Part shown: positions 37,311-45,165 of the stretch, piece after piece
How the letters are laid out: the number at the start of each line of letters is the position of its first letter
Numbering within the stretch: the first letter of the stretch is position 1
Assembly (NCBI GenBank): GCA_026954325.1
Contig: JAIXKK010000066.1
Location: 37,061 to 101,060, forward strand
Source of the DNA: Bryobacterales bacterium
GTDB lineage: Bacteria > Acidobacteriota > Terriglobia > Bryobacterales > Bryobacteraceae
Direction: 5' to 3'
Length of the DNA: 64,000 nt
The notes under the pieces: generated by a model
The model's database searches: none
The model's input: only the letters and a program-made list of their open reading frames with translations
What the model was told of the DNA's origin: nothing
Program-made: the position numbers and the translations under genes

Positions 37311-38153
37311 TCAGACGACGGCGACGGGGTTGGACAACTCGCCAATGCCTTCGATGGAGACGGAGCAGATATCGCCGGGCTGCAATGCGGCGTCTTCCTT
37401 GACAATGATTCCGGTGCCCGTACACAGCACGGAACCGGAAGGGACGGGATTGGCGCGGTAGAGGTACTCGATGAGGGTTTCGAGTTTGCGATGGAGTTGC
37501 GAGGTGTTTGCGGTTCCGTCGAAGATGAGCGTGCCGCCTCGTTTGATGGTGCAGCGCACCTGCTTGCCGTAAGGATTGCCGAATTCATCGGGGGTCACGA
37601 TATAGGGTCCCAGCGCGCAGCAGGCGGTGTAGACCTTGGATTGGGGGAGATAGAGCGGGTTCTCGCGTTCGATGTCCCAGGCGGAAACGTCGTTGGCGGC
37701 GGTGAAGCCGAGGATGGCTCCCTTGGATCCAAGGACGACGGCAAGTTCCGGCTCGGGTGCGGTGAATTTGGAATCGGAACGGATGCCGATGGGTTTGTTC
37801 AGACCCACACAAACACGAGCGGTCCCTTTGAAAAAAATCTCGGGACGCGGTTCGCGGTAGACGTAGGCGTAGAAGCCCTCGCGGGCGCCGTGTTCGGCGT
37901 CGCGGAAACTGGCGCTCATCTCATAGGTGCACCCGCAGGCCCAGACTTCGCGGGGATGAATGGGGATGATGGGCGGCGCCTGTTCGGTGTGAGAGACGGC
38001 GTGGCGGGCGGCGAGCAGACCGAGATCGATTCCTTCCTTTTCCGAGCGTTCGATGAGACCCTGCATGGTGTAACCCGGAATGGGCCTGGCGCCGCTTTCA
38101 TCGAACACGGCGGCAGTGATCTCTTTGTTCCAGCGGATTTGTCCCAGTTTCAT
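37311..38153 (-). CDS. FAH-family 2-keto-3-deoxy-pentonate dehydratase-like protein
   Basis: This 280-residue fumarylacetoacetase-fold protein has WACGCTYEMSAS, YREPRPEIFFKGTA, the metal-binding APEPELAVVLGSKG, GFTAANDVSAWDIE, and NPLYLPQSKVYTACCALGP. The combination of ENPLYLPQ and the PEPEL motif points to the 2-dehydro-3-deoxy-D-arabinonate (or xylonate) dehydratase branch. That branch yields alpha-ketoglutarate semialdehyde. The gene directly upstream in the same operon is a matching semialdehyde dehydrogenase, which strongly supports the role in a Weimberg-type pentose pathway. Earlier enzymes of the pathway are not in the window. ATG 38153 starts the family-typical MKLGQIRW. Confidence 0.75.
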   Translation of the reverse strand: MKLGQIRWNKEITAAVFDESGARPIPGYTMQGLIERSEKEGIDLGLLAARHAVSHTEQAPPIIPIHPREVWACGCTYEMSASFRDAEHGAREGFYAYVYREPRPEIFFKGTARVCVGLNKPIGIRSDSKFTAPEPELAVVLGSKGAILGFTAANDVSAWDIERENPLYLPQSKVYTACCALGPYIVTPDEFGNPYGKQVRCTIKRGGTLIFDGTANTSQLHRKLETLIEYLYRANPVPSGSVLCTGTGIIVKEDAALQPGDICSVSIEGIGELSNPVAVV

Positions 38154-38166
38154 TCGGTTAGCCTTA

Positions 38167-39612
38167 TCAGTACTTGAGGTACACGGTCTTGTAGTCGCTA
38201 TAGAAGTCGAAAGCAGCCGGACCTTGTTCCTTGGGGCCGAAGCTGGAATCCTTGGTTCCGCCGAAAGGCAACTGATATTCGACACCGGCGCTGGGGAGGT
38301 TCACGGTGAGCAGGCCGGCCTCCATGCGGTAGATGTATTCGTAGACGCGGGAAAGATGGGTGGTCTGGATGGAGGCCGAAAGGCCGAAGGGGATGTTGTT
38401 GGCGATGCGCATGGCGTCGTCGAAATCTTTTGCGCGCATGACGGCGAGAACGGGGCCGAAGATCTCCTCCTGGGCGATGGCCATGTTCTCCGTGACGTTG
38501 GCGAAGATGGTGGGCTCGATGAAATAGCCCTTGTCATAGGCTCCGCCGGTGAGGCGATTGCCGCCCGCGAGGGGCTCGCCGGCTTCCTTGCGGCCGGTTT
38601 CGATGTAGCGGAGATCGGTTTCGAACTGGCCTTCATCGACGGCGGGGCCAATGTCGATTCCGGGTTCCATGCCATTGCCGACCTTGAGCTTTTTGGTGCG
38701 CTCGACGAGGGCGGCGACGAACTTATCGTAGATGGAATCCTCGACGATCGCGCGGCTGGTGGCGGTGCATTTTTGTCCGGTGGAGAAGAAGGCGGCGTTG
38801 ACGACGTTCTCAACGGCGGAGTGGAAATCGGCATCGGCGAGGACGATGGTGGGGTTCTTGCCGCCCATCTCGAGTTGGATGCGGAGGCGGCGTTTGGAGG
38901 CTTCGGCGTGGAGCCAGTTGCCGACCTGACAGGAACCGGTGAAGGAAACGGCTTTCAGAGGAGGGGCGTCGACGAGGGCCTGGCCGAGCGCGCCGCCGGA
39001 ACCGGCGATGAAATTGACGACGCCCTTGGGGATGCCGGCCTCATGGCATGCCTCGACGATACGCCATGCGCTCAAGGGGGCGGCGGAGGCGGGCTTGAGG
39101 ACAACGGTGTTGCCGCAGATGAGGGCGGGCGCCATTTTCCAGGCGGGGATGGCGATGGGAAAGTTCCAGGGGGTGACGAGTCCGACGACGCCGATCGGTT
39201 TGCGGATGGCGAACATGTGGACGCGCTCTCGCTCGGAGGGGACGAGGAAACCGGGCATGCGCGAGCCCTCGCCGGCGAAATAGCGGAAGATGTTGATGGC
39301 GCGGCGAACCTCGCCCTTGGCTTCGGGAAGGGTCTTGCCTTCTTCCCGGGTCATCTCCTCGCCGAGTTGATGGAAGCGGCTTTCCAGGATATCAGCCACT
39401 TTGAAGAGGAGGGCGCCGCGAGCCGGGCCGTTCATCGCGGACCAGGCGGGGAGAGCGGCTTGGGCGGCCGCGGCGGCGTCATGGACGTCCCGCGCGGTCC
39501 CTTTCGCAAACAGGCCCACCACTTCATCGGTGTTGGCGGGGTTGCGGTTTTCGAACGTGGCGGCGGGGGTGCGCCATTCACCATTGATGTAGTTCGGAAA
39601 TGTAGTTGGCAT
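38167..39612 (-). CDS. Aldehyde dehydrogenase, likely alpha-ketoglutarate semialdehyde dehydrogenase
   Basis: This 481-residue NAD(P)-dependent aldehyde dehydrogenase has TPWNFPIAIPAWKMAPALIC, the cofactor helix SFTGSCQVGNWL, the general base region IQLEMGGKNP, and the catalytic Cys in STGQKCTATSRA. The Rossmann Gly run and EEIFGPVLAV are normal. Within the superfamily it looks like the KGSADH group, which oxidises 2,5-dioxopentanoate to alpha-ketoglutarate. That fits the partner dehydratase gene 13 bases downstream. Other aldehydes remain possible. It begins an operon-like pair and lies 21 bases after lemA. Confidence 0.85.
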   Translation of the reverse strand: MPTTFPNYINGEWRTPAATFENRNPANTDEVVGLFAKGTARDVHDAAAAAQAALPAWSAMNGPARGALLFKVADILESRFHQLGEEMTREEGKTLPEAKGEVRRAINIFRYFAGEGSRMPGFLVPSERERVHMFAIRKPIGVVGLVTPWNFPIAIPAWKMAPALICGNTVVLKPASAAPLSAWRIVEACHEAGIPKGVVNFIAGSGGALGQALVDAPPLKAVSFTGSCQVGNWLHAEASKRRLRIQLEMGGKNPTIVLADADFHSAVENVVNAAFFSTGQKCTATSRAIVEDSIYDKFVAALVERTKKLKVGNGMEPGIDIGPAVDEGQFETDLRYIETGRKEAGEPLAGGNRLTGGAYDKGYFIEPTIFANVTENMAIAQEEIFGPVLAVMRAKDFDDAMRIANNIPFGLSASIQTTHLSRVYEYIYRMEAGLLTVNLPSAGVEYQLPFGGTKDSSFGPKEQGPAAFDFYSDYKTVYLKY

Positions 39613-39633
39613 CGTTTGTGTATCAGGTCAGAA

Positions 39634-40200
39634 TCAGAATTTTACATTCGGCACGGCTCTGGAGCCGGGCTCGGTCTTGAAGTAGGCGTCGTTGCGAGCA
39701 AAATTGAACAGAGACGCCGCGATGTTGTTCGGGAACAATTCAATGCTGGTATTGTATCGCTGAACCGTTTCATTATACTTGCGCCGCTCCTGGGCGATGC
39801 GGTTCTCGGTTCCGGCGAGTTCACGCTGGAGGTTGAGGAAGTTCTGATCGGACTTGAGGGTGGGGTAGTTTTCGACGACGACGAGGAGCCGGCCGATGGC
39901 CCCGTCAAGGGTCTGGTTGGCGTCGATCTTCTCCTGTGGGGTGCGGGCGGACATTAGCGCGGCGCGGGCCTTGGTGACGGAGTCGATGACGGTTTGTTCC
40001 TGTTTGGCGAAACCTTTGACGGTTTCGACGAGGTTGGGGATGAGATCGGCGCGGCGCTGGAGGGCGACGTCCACCTGCGCCCAGGACGCCTTGATGGCTT
40101 CACTCTGGATGACGAGATCATTCCGGATCCCGGCGAGTTTCATGCCGAATCCGAGGACGATCAGGACGATGACGATGACAGTGATGAGGGCCGCTTTCAT
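39634..40200 (-). CDS. lemA: LemA-family membrane protein
   Basis: This protein of 188 residues has one N-terminal transmembrane helix (about 4-24). A long three-helix coiled-coil-like body follows, with the family signatures WAQVDVALQRRADLIPNLVETVKG and ANQTLDGAIGRLLVVVENYP, and the RYNTSIELFPNNIAA segment. LemA proteins are of unclear function and are very often next to TPM-domain proteins, as here (40942-41718), although a nucleotidyltransferase-like gene intervenes. The body is probably extracytoplasmic. The assignment is firm; the function is not known. Confidence 0.9.
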   Translation of the reverse strand: MKAALITVIVIVLIVLGFGMKLAGIRNDLVIQSEAIKASWAQVDVALQRRADLIPNLVETVKGFAKQEQTVIDSVTKARAALMSARTPQEKIDANQTLDGAIGRLLVVVENYPTLKSDQNFLNLQRELAGTENRIAQERRKYNETVQRYNTSIELFPNNIAASLFNFARNDAYFKTEPGSRAVPNVKF

Positions 40201-40224
40201 GTTTCCTCTTGTCTCCTGCGATGG

Positions 40225-40935
40225 TTATTTCTCCAGACTGTCGATGCAGCCGATGACCCTGGAAATCTGGGCGATGTAACGGTCGAGCAGCGCGGGCGGG
40301 TCAGCGTCCCGCGGGCGGATTTTTTTCTGGCGCAAGGCGAGCACGGCGAGCAAAGGCCGCGGCTCGACGGCAAACCTTCGTTCCACTTCGTCAATGACGG
40401 CGGTCCGGCTGGAGGGAGCGGGAAAACCCCCGATACGCAAGGCGTGGCGGAAGAGGAGAGTGAAGGTGGGAAGGGACTCGACGAGGAGCCGGGAGAGCAA
40501 TTCCTTGTCGTCCATGATGCCCGCGGCCTTCTGACGGAGGCGGAGGAGTTTGGCGCGGAGTTGGTATTCGACCTGGGCGCGATAGAAGGAGTCGCCGATT
40601 TCGAGCGATTCGATGACATCGACCCCCGCAAGCACCTTGCGGCGTTCCTTCATGTCATGGAATTCGATGGGGAAGCAGTCGGTGGAGGCGCGCAGTTCTT
40701 CGAGGCTGAGGAGAAGAGGCGCGGGGTTTTCGTGTTTGCGCCACCAGTGGAAGATGGGTTCGGAATCACGCAACTCGGTGACGGTCACGCGGGAAAGGAC
40801 ACAGAGAATATTGAGGTCGGAGAAGGCTCCATTGTATTCCTCGGAAGCTCCGGAGCCGTAGAGGATGAGGGAGACAAGGCGCTCGCCGAAGGTTTTCGTT
40901 ACTCGCTGGGTGAGTTGTTCAAGCAGGTGTTGCAT
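40225..40935 (-). CDS. Nucleotidyltransferase-fold protein with altered active site
   Basis: This 236-residue protein has an N-terminal nucleotidyltransferase core, LILYGSGASEEYNG then FSDLNILCVL. In active enzymes the pattern is GS-x(n)-SD-x-D, where the two Asp bind metal. Here the second position is Asn (SDLN), so catalysis may be weak or lost. The remaining 150 residues are helical with no recognised domain. It sits between the TPM gene (6 bases upstream) and lemA (24 bases downstream), so all three are likely co-transcribed. It could be a regulator or adaptor of the LemA/TPM pair. No HEPN/MNT partner is adjacent. Confidence 0.65.
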   Translation of the reverse strand: MQHLLEQLTQRVTKTFGERLVSLILYGSGASEEYNGAFSDLNILCVLSRVTVTELRDSEPIFHWWRKHENPAPLLLSLEELRASTDCFPIEFHDMKERRKVLAGVDVIESLEIGDSFYRAQVEYQLRAKLLRLRQKAAGIMDDKELLSRLLVESLPTFTLLFRHALRIGGFPAPSSRTAVIDEVERRFAVEPRPLLAVLALRQKKIRPRDADPPALLDRYIAQISRVIGCIDSLEK

Positions 40936-40941
40936 GCCGTG

Positions 40942-41718
40942 TCACCAACTGCTGTTGGCGCCTCCGCCTCCGGAGTCTCCTCCGCCGAAACCGCCGAAGC
41001 TGTCACTAGAATCATAGCCGCCGAAGCCCCCGCCGGAACCACCGCTCCAGCCGCCGCCACCGGGGAAGAACCAGGGTCCCGAGGAAGAGCCGAAGCCACC
41101 GCCGCGTCTTCTATTTATCCAAATTAGCAGGAGCACGAAGAGGATCGGGATGAGGACGGGGAAGTAGGCTTCCGGGTCGGGACGGACTTCGCGGCGGCTG
41201 GGGAGGGTGACGTCGATGCTGACATTTTTCGACTTTGCGATGATGCTGCCCAACCGGTGGGTGGCTTCGAGAAGCGCGGGGCCATACTCGCCCTGACGCA
41301 GGAGGGGGCGCATGTTGTCGAGGAGTTCGCCGGCGAGGCCGTCGGGCAGGATGGGTTCGAGACCGTAGCCGACCTCGAGGCGCATGCGCCGGTCGCGGAC
41401 GGCAAGGAGGAGGAGAACCCCTTCATTCTTTCCTTTTTTGCCGACGCCCCACTTGCGGTAGAGGCTATTGGCGACGTCTTCGATGGGCTCATCCTCGAGG
41501 GAAGGGATGGTGACGATGGCGATTTCGGCGGAGGTCAACTGCTGAACGCGGGCGCAGTAGCGTTCGATCTCGGCGCGGTGGGCGGGGTTGACGACCTGGG
41601 CGAAGTCGCTAAGGTAGCCTTGGGGCAGAAGGCTGGTGAAATCGGCGGCGGAGAGGGAGAGGGCGCAAAGGAGGATGGGAAGGCGGAAGAGGGCGATGCG
41701 CTGGTTGTGCAAACTCAC
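40942..41718 (-). CDS. TPM-domain (YgcG-like) membrane protein
   Basis: This protein of 258 residues has a signal peptide (to about residue 25) and a TPM domain (about 32-160, with YLSDFAQVVNPAHRAEIER, TSAEIAIVTIPSLEDEP, NEGVLLLLAVRDRRMRLEVGYGLE). A transmembrane helix lies near 188-203. The cytoplasmic or surface tail is extremely Gly/Ser-rich, ending GGGGANSSW. This is the YgcG architecture, which pairs with LemA in many bacteria. TPM domains in plants act in photosystem II repair and have phosphatase-like activity; in bacteria the role is unclear. It is the first gene of the three-gene set running to lemA. Confidence 0.88.
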   Translation of the reverse strand: MSLHNQRIALFRLPILLCALSLSAADFTSLLPQGYLSDFAQVVNPAHRAEIERYCARVQQLTSAEIAIVTIPSLEDEPIEDVANSLYRKWGVGKKGKNEGVLLLLAVRDRRMRLEVGYGLEPILPDGLAGELLDNMRPLLRQGEYGPALLEATHRLGSIIAKSKNVSIDVTLPSRREVRPDPEAYFPVLIPILFVLLLIWINRRRGGGFGSSSGPWFFPGGGGWSGGSGGGFGGYDSSDSFGGFGGGDSGGGGANSSW

Positions 41719-41779
41719 AGTTTAACGGAAGCGGCAAGCGGGGCAATGCGGCAACCGGGGAGGAGGGGGGTAGAGGTTC

Positions 41780-41804
41780 CCGCAAAGGCGCGGAGAGCGC
41801 AGAG
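41780..41804. repeat. Possible dispersed intergenic repeat element
   Basis: Read on the minus strand, this stretch is CTCTGCGCTCTCCGCG followed by CCTTTGCGG. It closely resembles a short CTCTGCG...TTTGCGG-like string that turns up in intergenic DNA of many unrelated bacteria. It lies in the gap of 240 bases between hicA and the TPM gene, which contains no gene. Confidence 0.35.
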
Positions 41805-41958
41805 TTTTTCCGGATTCTTATCGGAGCCGGCATGTCGTTTGTTAGCCTGGCGTATAGGTGTTTCATGCACCGGAGACCGTCTATGCCGAACGATGCGCAA
41901 GAGCAAGTTGTTCGCTGGAACGTTGACTTGACTGCTTGGAGGAACGGACGGAGGCGCT

Positions 41959-42183
41959 TCAATCTCGTAGGAAATTATTGGCATCGATGCCAGCCTGTTT
42001 CAGAATTGCTCGCAGGGTTCCCTCAGGCATGTCGCCTGGCTGATTGGGGACCGTCGTATACCGATTCGTGGCTGGATTGAACCAGATTTCGTGGCTGCCA
42101 GCGGCTTGCCGATCGAATTCGAATCCGTTGACCCTCAGTCTCCGGACGACATCCTTATAGCGGAATCCGGCGAGACGTCCCAT
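41959..42183 (-). CDS. hicA: HicA mRNA-interferase toxin
   Basis: This 74-residue dsRBD-like toxin has the family blocks KDVVRRLRVNGFEFDRQAAG, the catalytic His in GSHEIWFNP, and VPNQPGDMPEGTLRAILKQAGI. HicA cleaves mRNA and stops translation when not bound by HicB. Its ATG follows the hicB stop directly (TGAATG), so toxin translation is coupled to that of the antitoxin. In this order, antitoxin before toxin, it matches one of the common HicBA arrangements. Confidence 0.93.
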   Translation of the reverse strand: MGRLAGFRYKDVVRRLRVNGFEFDRQAAGSHEIWFNPATNRYTTVPNQPGDMPEGTLRAILKQAGIDANNFLRD

Positions 42184-42414
42184 TCAAGCGGCGACAACGA
42201 TCGTATAATCCCGGCGTTCGGCTGTGGTGGGCAAGGTAGGTGCACCGTCGCGTTCGCGGTGCGCTTCGATCAGTTTGCGAGCCACGTCGCGTGCGATGTC
42301 CAGCGTCTCGGCAACGGTGCGGCCCTGAGCGACGAGCCCGGGGAGCTCATCTGAAGTGGCGAGAAACAGCCCTTCCGGCAATTCCTCGATTATTACGTGA
42401 ATCGCCAACTCCAT
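42184..42414 (-). CDS. hicB: HicB antitoxin, short form
   Basis: This 76-residue partially degraded-RNase-H fold antitoxin has VIIEELPEGLFLATSDELPG and VAQGRTVAETLDIARDVARKL. It neutralises HicA by covering its active site. This copy stops before the DNA-binding HTH or RHH domain carried by many HicB proteins, so autoregulation through HicB is unlikely or depends on another factor. The ATG at 42414 gives the correct family start; an upstream extension is unconvincing. It ends directly at hicA. Confidence 0.88.
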   Translation of the reverse strand: MELAIHVIIEELPEGLFLATSDELPGLVAQGRTVAETLDIARDVARKLIEAHRERDGAPTLPTTAERRDYTIVVAA

Positions 42415-42485
42415 ACGAGAAGAGGGTAGCACTTTCTTTTCGCGAGGCGAGGGGGGCGCAAACGGCTGTGGATCGCCGGGCGAAG

Positions 42486-42917
42486 TCACAAGACCAGAGG
42501 ATTGGTCCAGCGCAGAGCGCGGAATCGCGCGAAATCGCCGTCATTCGAGCAAACCGTGAGTCCGTGTTCGATCGCCAGAGCCGCCAAATGGGCATCGGGG
42601 ATCAGGTTGGGGCCTCCGCCCAGATTGACGAGCAACTCAGAGAGAATCGACCGGTGGGCGGGGCCGGGGACTGGTATCCAGACATGTTCGCACTCAAGCC
42701 ATTCTTCTATGTGGCGCCAAGCAGCCGTCAAAGACAGCGGACGCTCGAAAACCCTCGGATTGGTGACAATTCGCAGGAAGGCAAGCAAGCTTTGCCAAGG
42801 CAGTCCAACCCTAATCTCGCTGTTCAACTGGGTGTCGAGCCACGTTCGGGCCTTCTCGTGCCGATCCGAACGGGGGTCGGTAGCGTAGATCAGGATATTC
42901 GCATCAACGAGGATCAC
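42486..42917 (-). CDS. vapC: VapC-like PIN-domain ribonuclease toxin
   Basis: This 143-residue PIN-domain protein has the acidic metal residues in MILVDANILIYA, the middle FLRIVTNPRVF, and NLIPDAHLAALAIEHG with the C-terminal SNDGDFARF. These four acidic positions form the Mg2+ site that cleaves RNA, often tRNA or rRNA. The ATG overlaps the stop of the antitoxin gene by four bases. It lies 71 bases before hicB in the same direction, so two toxin-antitoxin pairs stand in tandem. Confidence 0.9.
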   Translation of the reverse strand: MILVDANILIYATDPRSDRHEKARTWLDTQLNSEIRVGLPWQSLLAFLRIVTNPRVFERPLSLTAAWRHIEEWLECEHVWIPVPGPAHRSILSELLVNLGGGPNLIPDAHLAALAIEHGLTVCSNDGDFARFRALRWTNPLVL

Positions 42918-43162
42918 CGGCGGGTGCTTTCGTTGTCCAACTCGGCCAAGACCTCCGCAATGTTATCCAAGTTGGGAACCCGGCATCGCCCCATGTCGAG
43001 GGGCTTCGTGCGAAAAGGCTTCCGCACCCTGGGTTGGCTCAGTTCCAGCAAACCGCGGCGCAAGGCGGAATTGACGGCGTGCTTCAGCGTGAGATGCTCC
43101 CTGGCGCGGAATGCTTCCAACTGGGCGGCGACGTCATCGTCGAGGGTGAGGGTAGTCCTCAT
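42914..43162 (-). CDS. vapB: VapB-like antitoxin
   Basis: This 82-residue protein has an N-terminal ribbon-helix-helix segment, MRTTLTLDDDVAAQLEAFR then HAVNSALRRGL, for DNA binding. Its basic and flexible C-terminal half (RKPFRTKPLDMG...VLAELD) should wrap the PIN toxin. It is translationally coupled to vapC through ATGA. Such antitoxins repress their own promoter, which would lie between 43163 and 43208. The family is assigned from the fold, partner and position. Confidence 0.85.
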   Translation of the reverse strand: MRTTLTLDDDVAAQLEAFRAREHLTLKHAVNSALRRGLLELSQPRVRKPFRTKPLDMGRCRVPNLDNIAEVLAELDNESTRR

Positions 43163-43208
43163 GCATCACAACATAGCACACTTGATGTTTTGATGTCTCA
43201 GGGGTGAG

Positions 43209-44243
43209 TTACACCGCGGCGGCGACGAGGTCGGAGACGGGGCCGAGGAGACCGGCGCGGGATTGGGCAGCCGGTTTGGTGGTGAGCAGGACACAGATGA
43301 GGTCCTTGACGGGATCAGCCCAGGCGACGGTGCCGGTGGAGCCGTAGTGTCCGAAGGTCTGCGGGGAGCATGTCTTGCCGAAAGTGCCGGGTTCGATCAT
43401 GAAACCGAAGCCCCAGGGTTTGTTGAGGCCGGAGGTCTGATTCCGGATCATGCTCCTGGCGATGGAAGCTTTGAGGATGCCGTCGCGAGGGTGGAGGAAG
43501 AACTCGAGGAAGCGGGCGACGTCGGAAGTGGTGGAGAGCGCGCCTCCCCAGGGTGCTCCGAGGTCGCGCCAGTAAGGGCTGTTCCAATCCCAATCCGATT
43601 TTTCGGGCACCTGGCACTGGGCGGTGGCGGCGATGAGGCGGCCGCCCATGCCGAGGGAGGTGGCGTTCATTCCGAGCGGGTGGAAGACCACCTTCCGGAG
43701 ATAGTCGCGGAGGGGCATGTTTGTCTTGCGCTCGACGATTTCGGCGGCGAGGAGGATGCCCATGCTCTGATACTTGACCTGGGTGCCGGGAGGGAAGAGG
43801 AGCGGCGTGCGGCAGGTTTCGGCGACGAATTCCTTGAGGGGAGCGTGGCGTTTGCGGAGAGCCTCGTTATCGGGAAGCATATCGGGAAGACCGGAGGAGT
43901 GGGTGAGCAGCATCCTGACGGTGACGCGGCCGCGGTCACCGCCGCGGAATTCGGGGATGTGGCGGTTTACCGGGTCGGAGAGGGAGACCTTGCCCTGCTC
44001 GACAAGTTTCATCACGGCAGTGACGGTCATTGGTTTGGTGATGGAAGCAAGGAGGAAGACTTCATTGGGGCCGCGAGCCTTGCCGAAGCCCTTTTCCGTG
44101 ACCGTGGACCCCTGCTTCACGAGCAGGGCCGCGGCGGCGACTTCCCCACTGGCGGTGGCGGCCCGCACCTTCGATATCGCGGCGTCGACGCGGCCCTTTT
44201 GAAGAGCGGCCGCGGCTCCCAGTAATAATGTGCGTCGTGTCAT
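43209..44243 (-). CDS. Serine beta-lactamase-like hydrolase (class C / esterase family)
   Basis: This protein of 344 residues has a Tat-like or short Sec signal (MTRRTLLLGAAAAL). The active-site motif S67-I-T-K70 is followed by VTVRMLLTHSSGLPDML, KYQSMGILLAAEI (the YxN position reads Tyr-Gln-Ser) and FGHYGSTGTVAWADP (the KTG-equivalent H-x-G). This is the beta-lactamase-related penicillin-binding/esterase group, which includes carboxylesterases and D-aminopeptidases; true beta-lactam resistance is not implied. Its ATG overlaps the stop of the Sco1 gene by four bases. Confidence 0.85.
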   Translation of the reverse strand: MTRRTLLLGAAAALQKGRVDAAISKVRAATASGEVAAAALLVKQGSTVTEKGFGKARGPNEVFLLASITKPMTVTAVMKLVEQGKVSLSDPVNRHIPEFRGGDRGRVTVRMLLTHSSGLPDMLPDNEALRKRHAPLKEFVAETCRTPLLFPPGTQVKYQSMGILLAAEIVERKTNMPLRDYLRKVVFHPLGMNATSLGMGGRLIAATAQCQVPEKSDWDWNSPYWRDLGAPWGGALSTTSDVARFLEFFLHPRDGILKASIARSMIRNQTSGLNKPWGFGFMIEPGTFGKTCSPQTFGHYGSTGTVAWADPVKDLICVLLTTKPAAQSRAGLLGPVSDLVAAAV

Positions 44244-44854
44244 GCTTCTCCCGGTTCCGGGCGGGCAGGGTTACGGAGCAGTTTCCGGAGGTCCGCCAGC
44301 ACCTCTTCCCTTTTTCCCGGTACGGTCATCGAGTATATCCCGCGGATGTAGCCTTCGCCATCGAGCAGGTAGAACTGCTTGCCGTGGGCGGTAATTTCTT
44401 CCGGGTCCAGGTGGCGCTGAGTTTTCACCTGGAGAGCGCGTATGGTTTCCTTGCCGCCGGTGAGGAAGCGCCACTGGGGCGTGCCGGCTTTGTGGAGGGC
44501 GGCGTAGGCGAGGAGCCGTCGCGGGGTGTCGTATTCGGGGTCAATGGAGATGGACAACAGCCCAACGCCGGGAAGGGAGCCCACCTGCTGTTGCATTTTG
44601 CGCATTTCGGCGGTGAGGCGGGGGCAGACAAGCGTGCAGCGGGTGAAGATGAAGTCCATGACCCAGACTTTCCCGGCGAGGTCGCGGCGCAGGAAAGGAG
44701 CGCCGGTTTCGGTGAGCAGGGAAAATTCCGGCAGTTGTCCGGCATCGGGTAACAGTTCGAGTCCGGCGGATGGCCGGCGGCAAGCGGTTGTAGCGAAAGT
44801 TAGGAGAATATGGCGTCTGGAAAGCTTGGGGCGCACGAAGGTCTCCATCTGCAT
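44240..44854 (-). CDS. SCO1/SenC/PrrC-family copper chaperone-like protein
   Basis: This 204-residue thioredoxin-fold protein has an N-terminal twin-arginine-like or lipoprotein-like leader (SRRHILLTFATTAC). The copper motif is C73-T-L-V-C77 in FTRCTLVCP, and His157 is the likely third ligand. Sco1 proteins deliver copper to the CuA site of cytochrome c oxidase or act as thiol-disulfide reductants in the periplasm. No oxidase genes are nearby. An alternative ATG lies two codons later. It is coupled to the serine hydrolase gene by a four-base overlap; the functional link is not obvious. Confidence 0.88.
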   Translation of the reverse strand: MQMETFVRPKLSRRHILLTFATTACRRPSAGLELLPDAGQLPEFSLLTETGAPFLRRDLAGKVWVMDFIFTRCTLVCPRLTAEMRKMQQQVGSLPGVGLLSISIDPEYDTPRRLLAYAALHKAGTPQWRFLTGGKETIRALQVKTQRHLDPEEITAHGKQFYLLDGEGYIRGIYSMTVPGKREEVLADLRKLLRNPARPEPGEA

Positions 44855-45117
44855 TCTGGCAGAATTCCCATCCCCGGAGGGTAAAAGGGGAGAGAAAACG
44901 CCACTTCAGATCACATGCCGGCGGCGGGATGGGTAGAGGTTGAACCCCTAAAGAAGGCGTAAGCGGGAAGAATTTTCGTGGAGGCGGAAGGTTGCGCAAG
45001 GGAATGTGTGGATGATGAGTGTAGCTACTACTTGTAGATAGAGTCGGATGTGGAAGAGAACAAAAGGGGAAGCAGAAAAGAAGGCAGAAAAAAAGTATTG
45101 CCTTAGGAGAGGGATAT
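44855..45117. other. Divergent intergenic region upstream of the dcw cluster
   Basis: This region separates the Sco1 gene (-) from the dcw cluster (+). It contains an AG-rich tract at about 45055-45100 and the Shine-Dalgarno sequence TAGGAGAGGG (45104-45113) of the leader ORF. No clear -35/-10 pair was identified and no gene is supported. Confidence 0.4.
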
Positions 45118-45162
45118 ATGTCAGAATCGCCTCAAGTGGCCGGAAGTGGCCGGATGTGTTAA
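45118..45162 (+). CDS. Putative 14-codon leader ORF before mraZ
   Basis: The ORF encodes MSESPQVAGSGRMC. Its ATG has the window's best-placed ribosome binding site, AGGAG (45105-45109), eight bases upstream. The TAA stop (45160-45162) lies three bases before the mraZ ATG and in the same frame. Because mraZ has no recognisable ribosome binding site, ribosomes finishing this ORF may reinitiate on mraZ. An alternative is that mraZ once started here and acquired the stop. Confidence 0.45.
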   Translation: MSESPQVAGSGRMC

Positions 45163-45163
45163 A
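45134..45163 (+). promoter_or_regulatory. Candidate MraZ-box: three 10-bp direct repeats
   Basis: AAGTGGCCGG occurs twice in tandem (45134-45143, 45144-45153) followed by the diverged ATGTGTTAAA (45154-45163). MraZ proteins are known to bind three or more GTG-containing repeats with 10-bp periodicity ahead of their own gene. Here the repeats lie inside the leader ORF, ending three bases before mraZ. Confidence 0.6.
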
Positions 45164-45165
45164 AA

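Noticed and set aside
38080..39957. 625-codon plus-strand frame opposite the aldehyde dehydrogenase and lemA
   Set aside because: It spans two real antisense genes and has biased composition without any family signature.
43209..44243. Antibiotic-resistance beta-lactamase
   Set aside because: Motifs fit the broad class C-like esterase/peptidase group, with a non-standard Tyr-x-Ser; resistance cannot be inferred.
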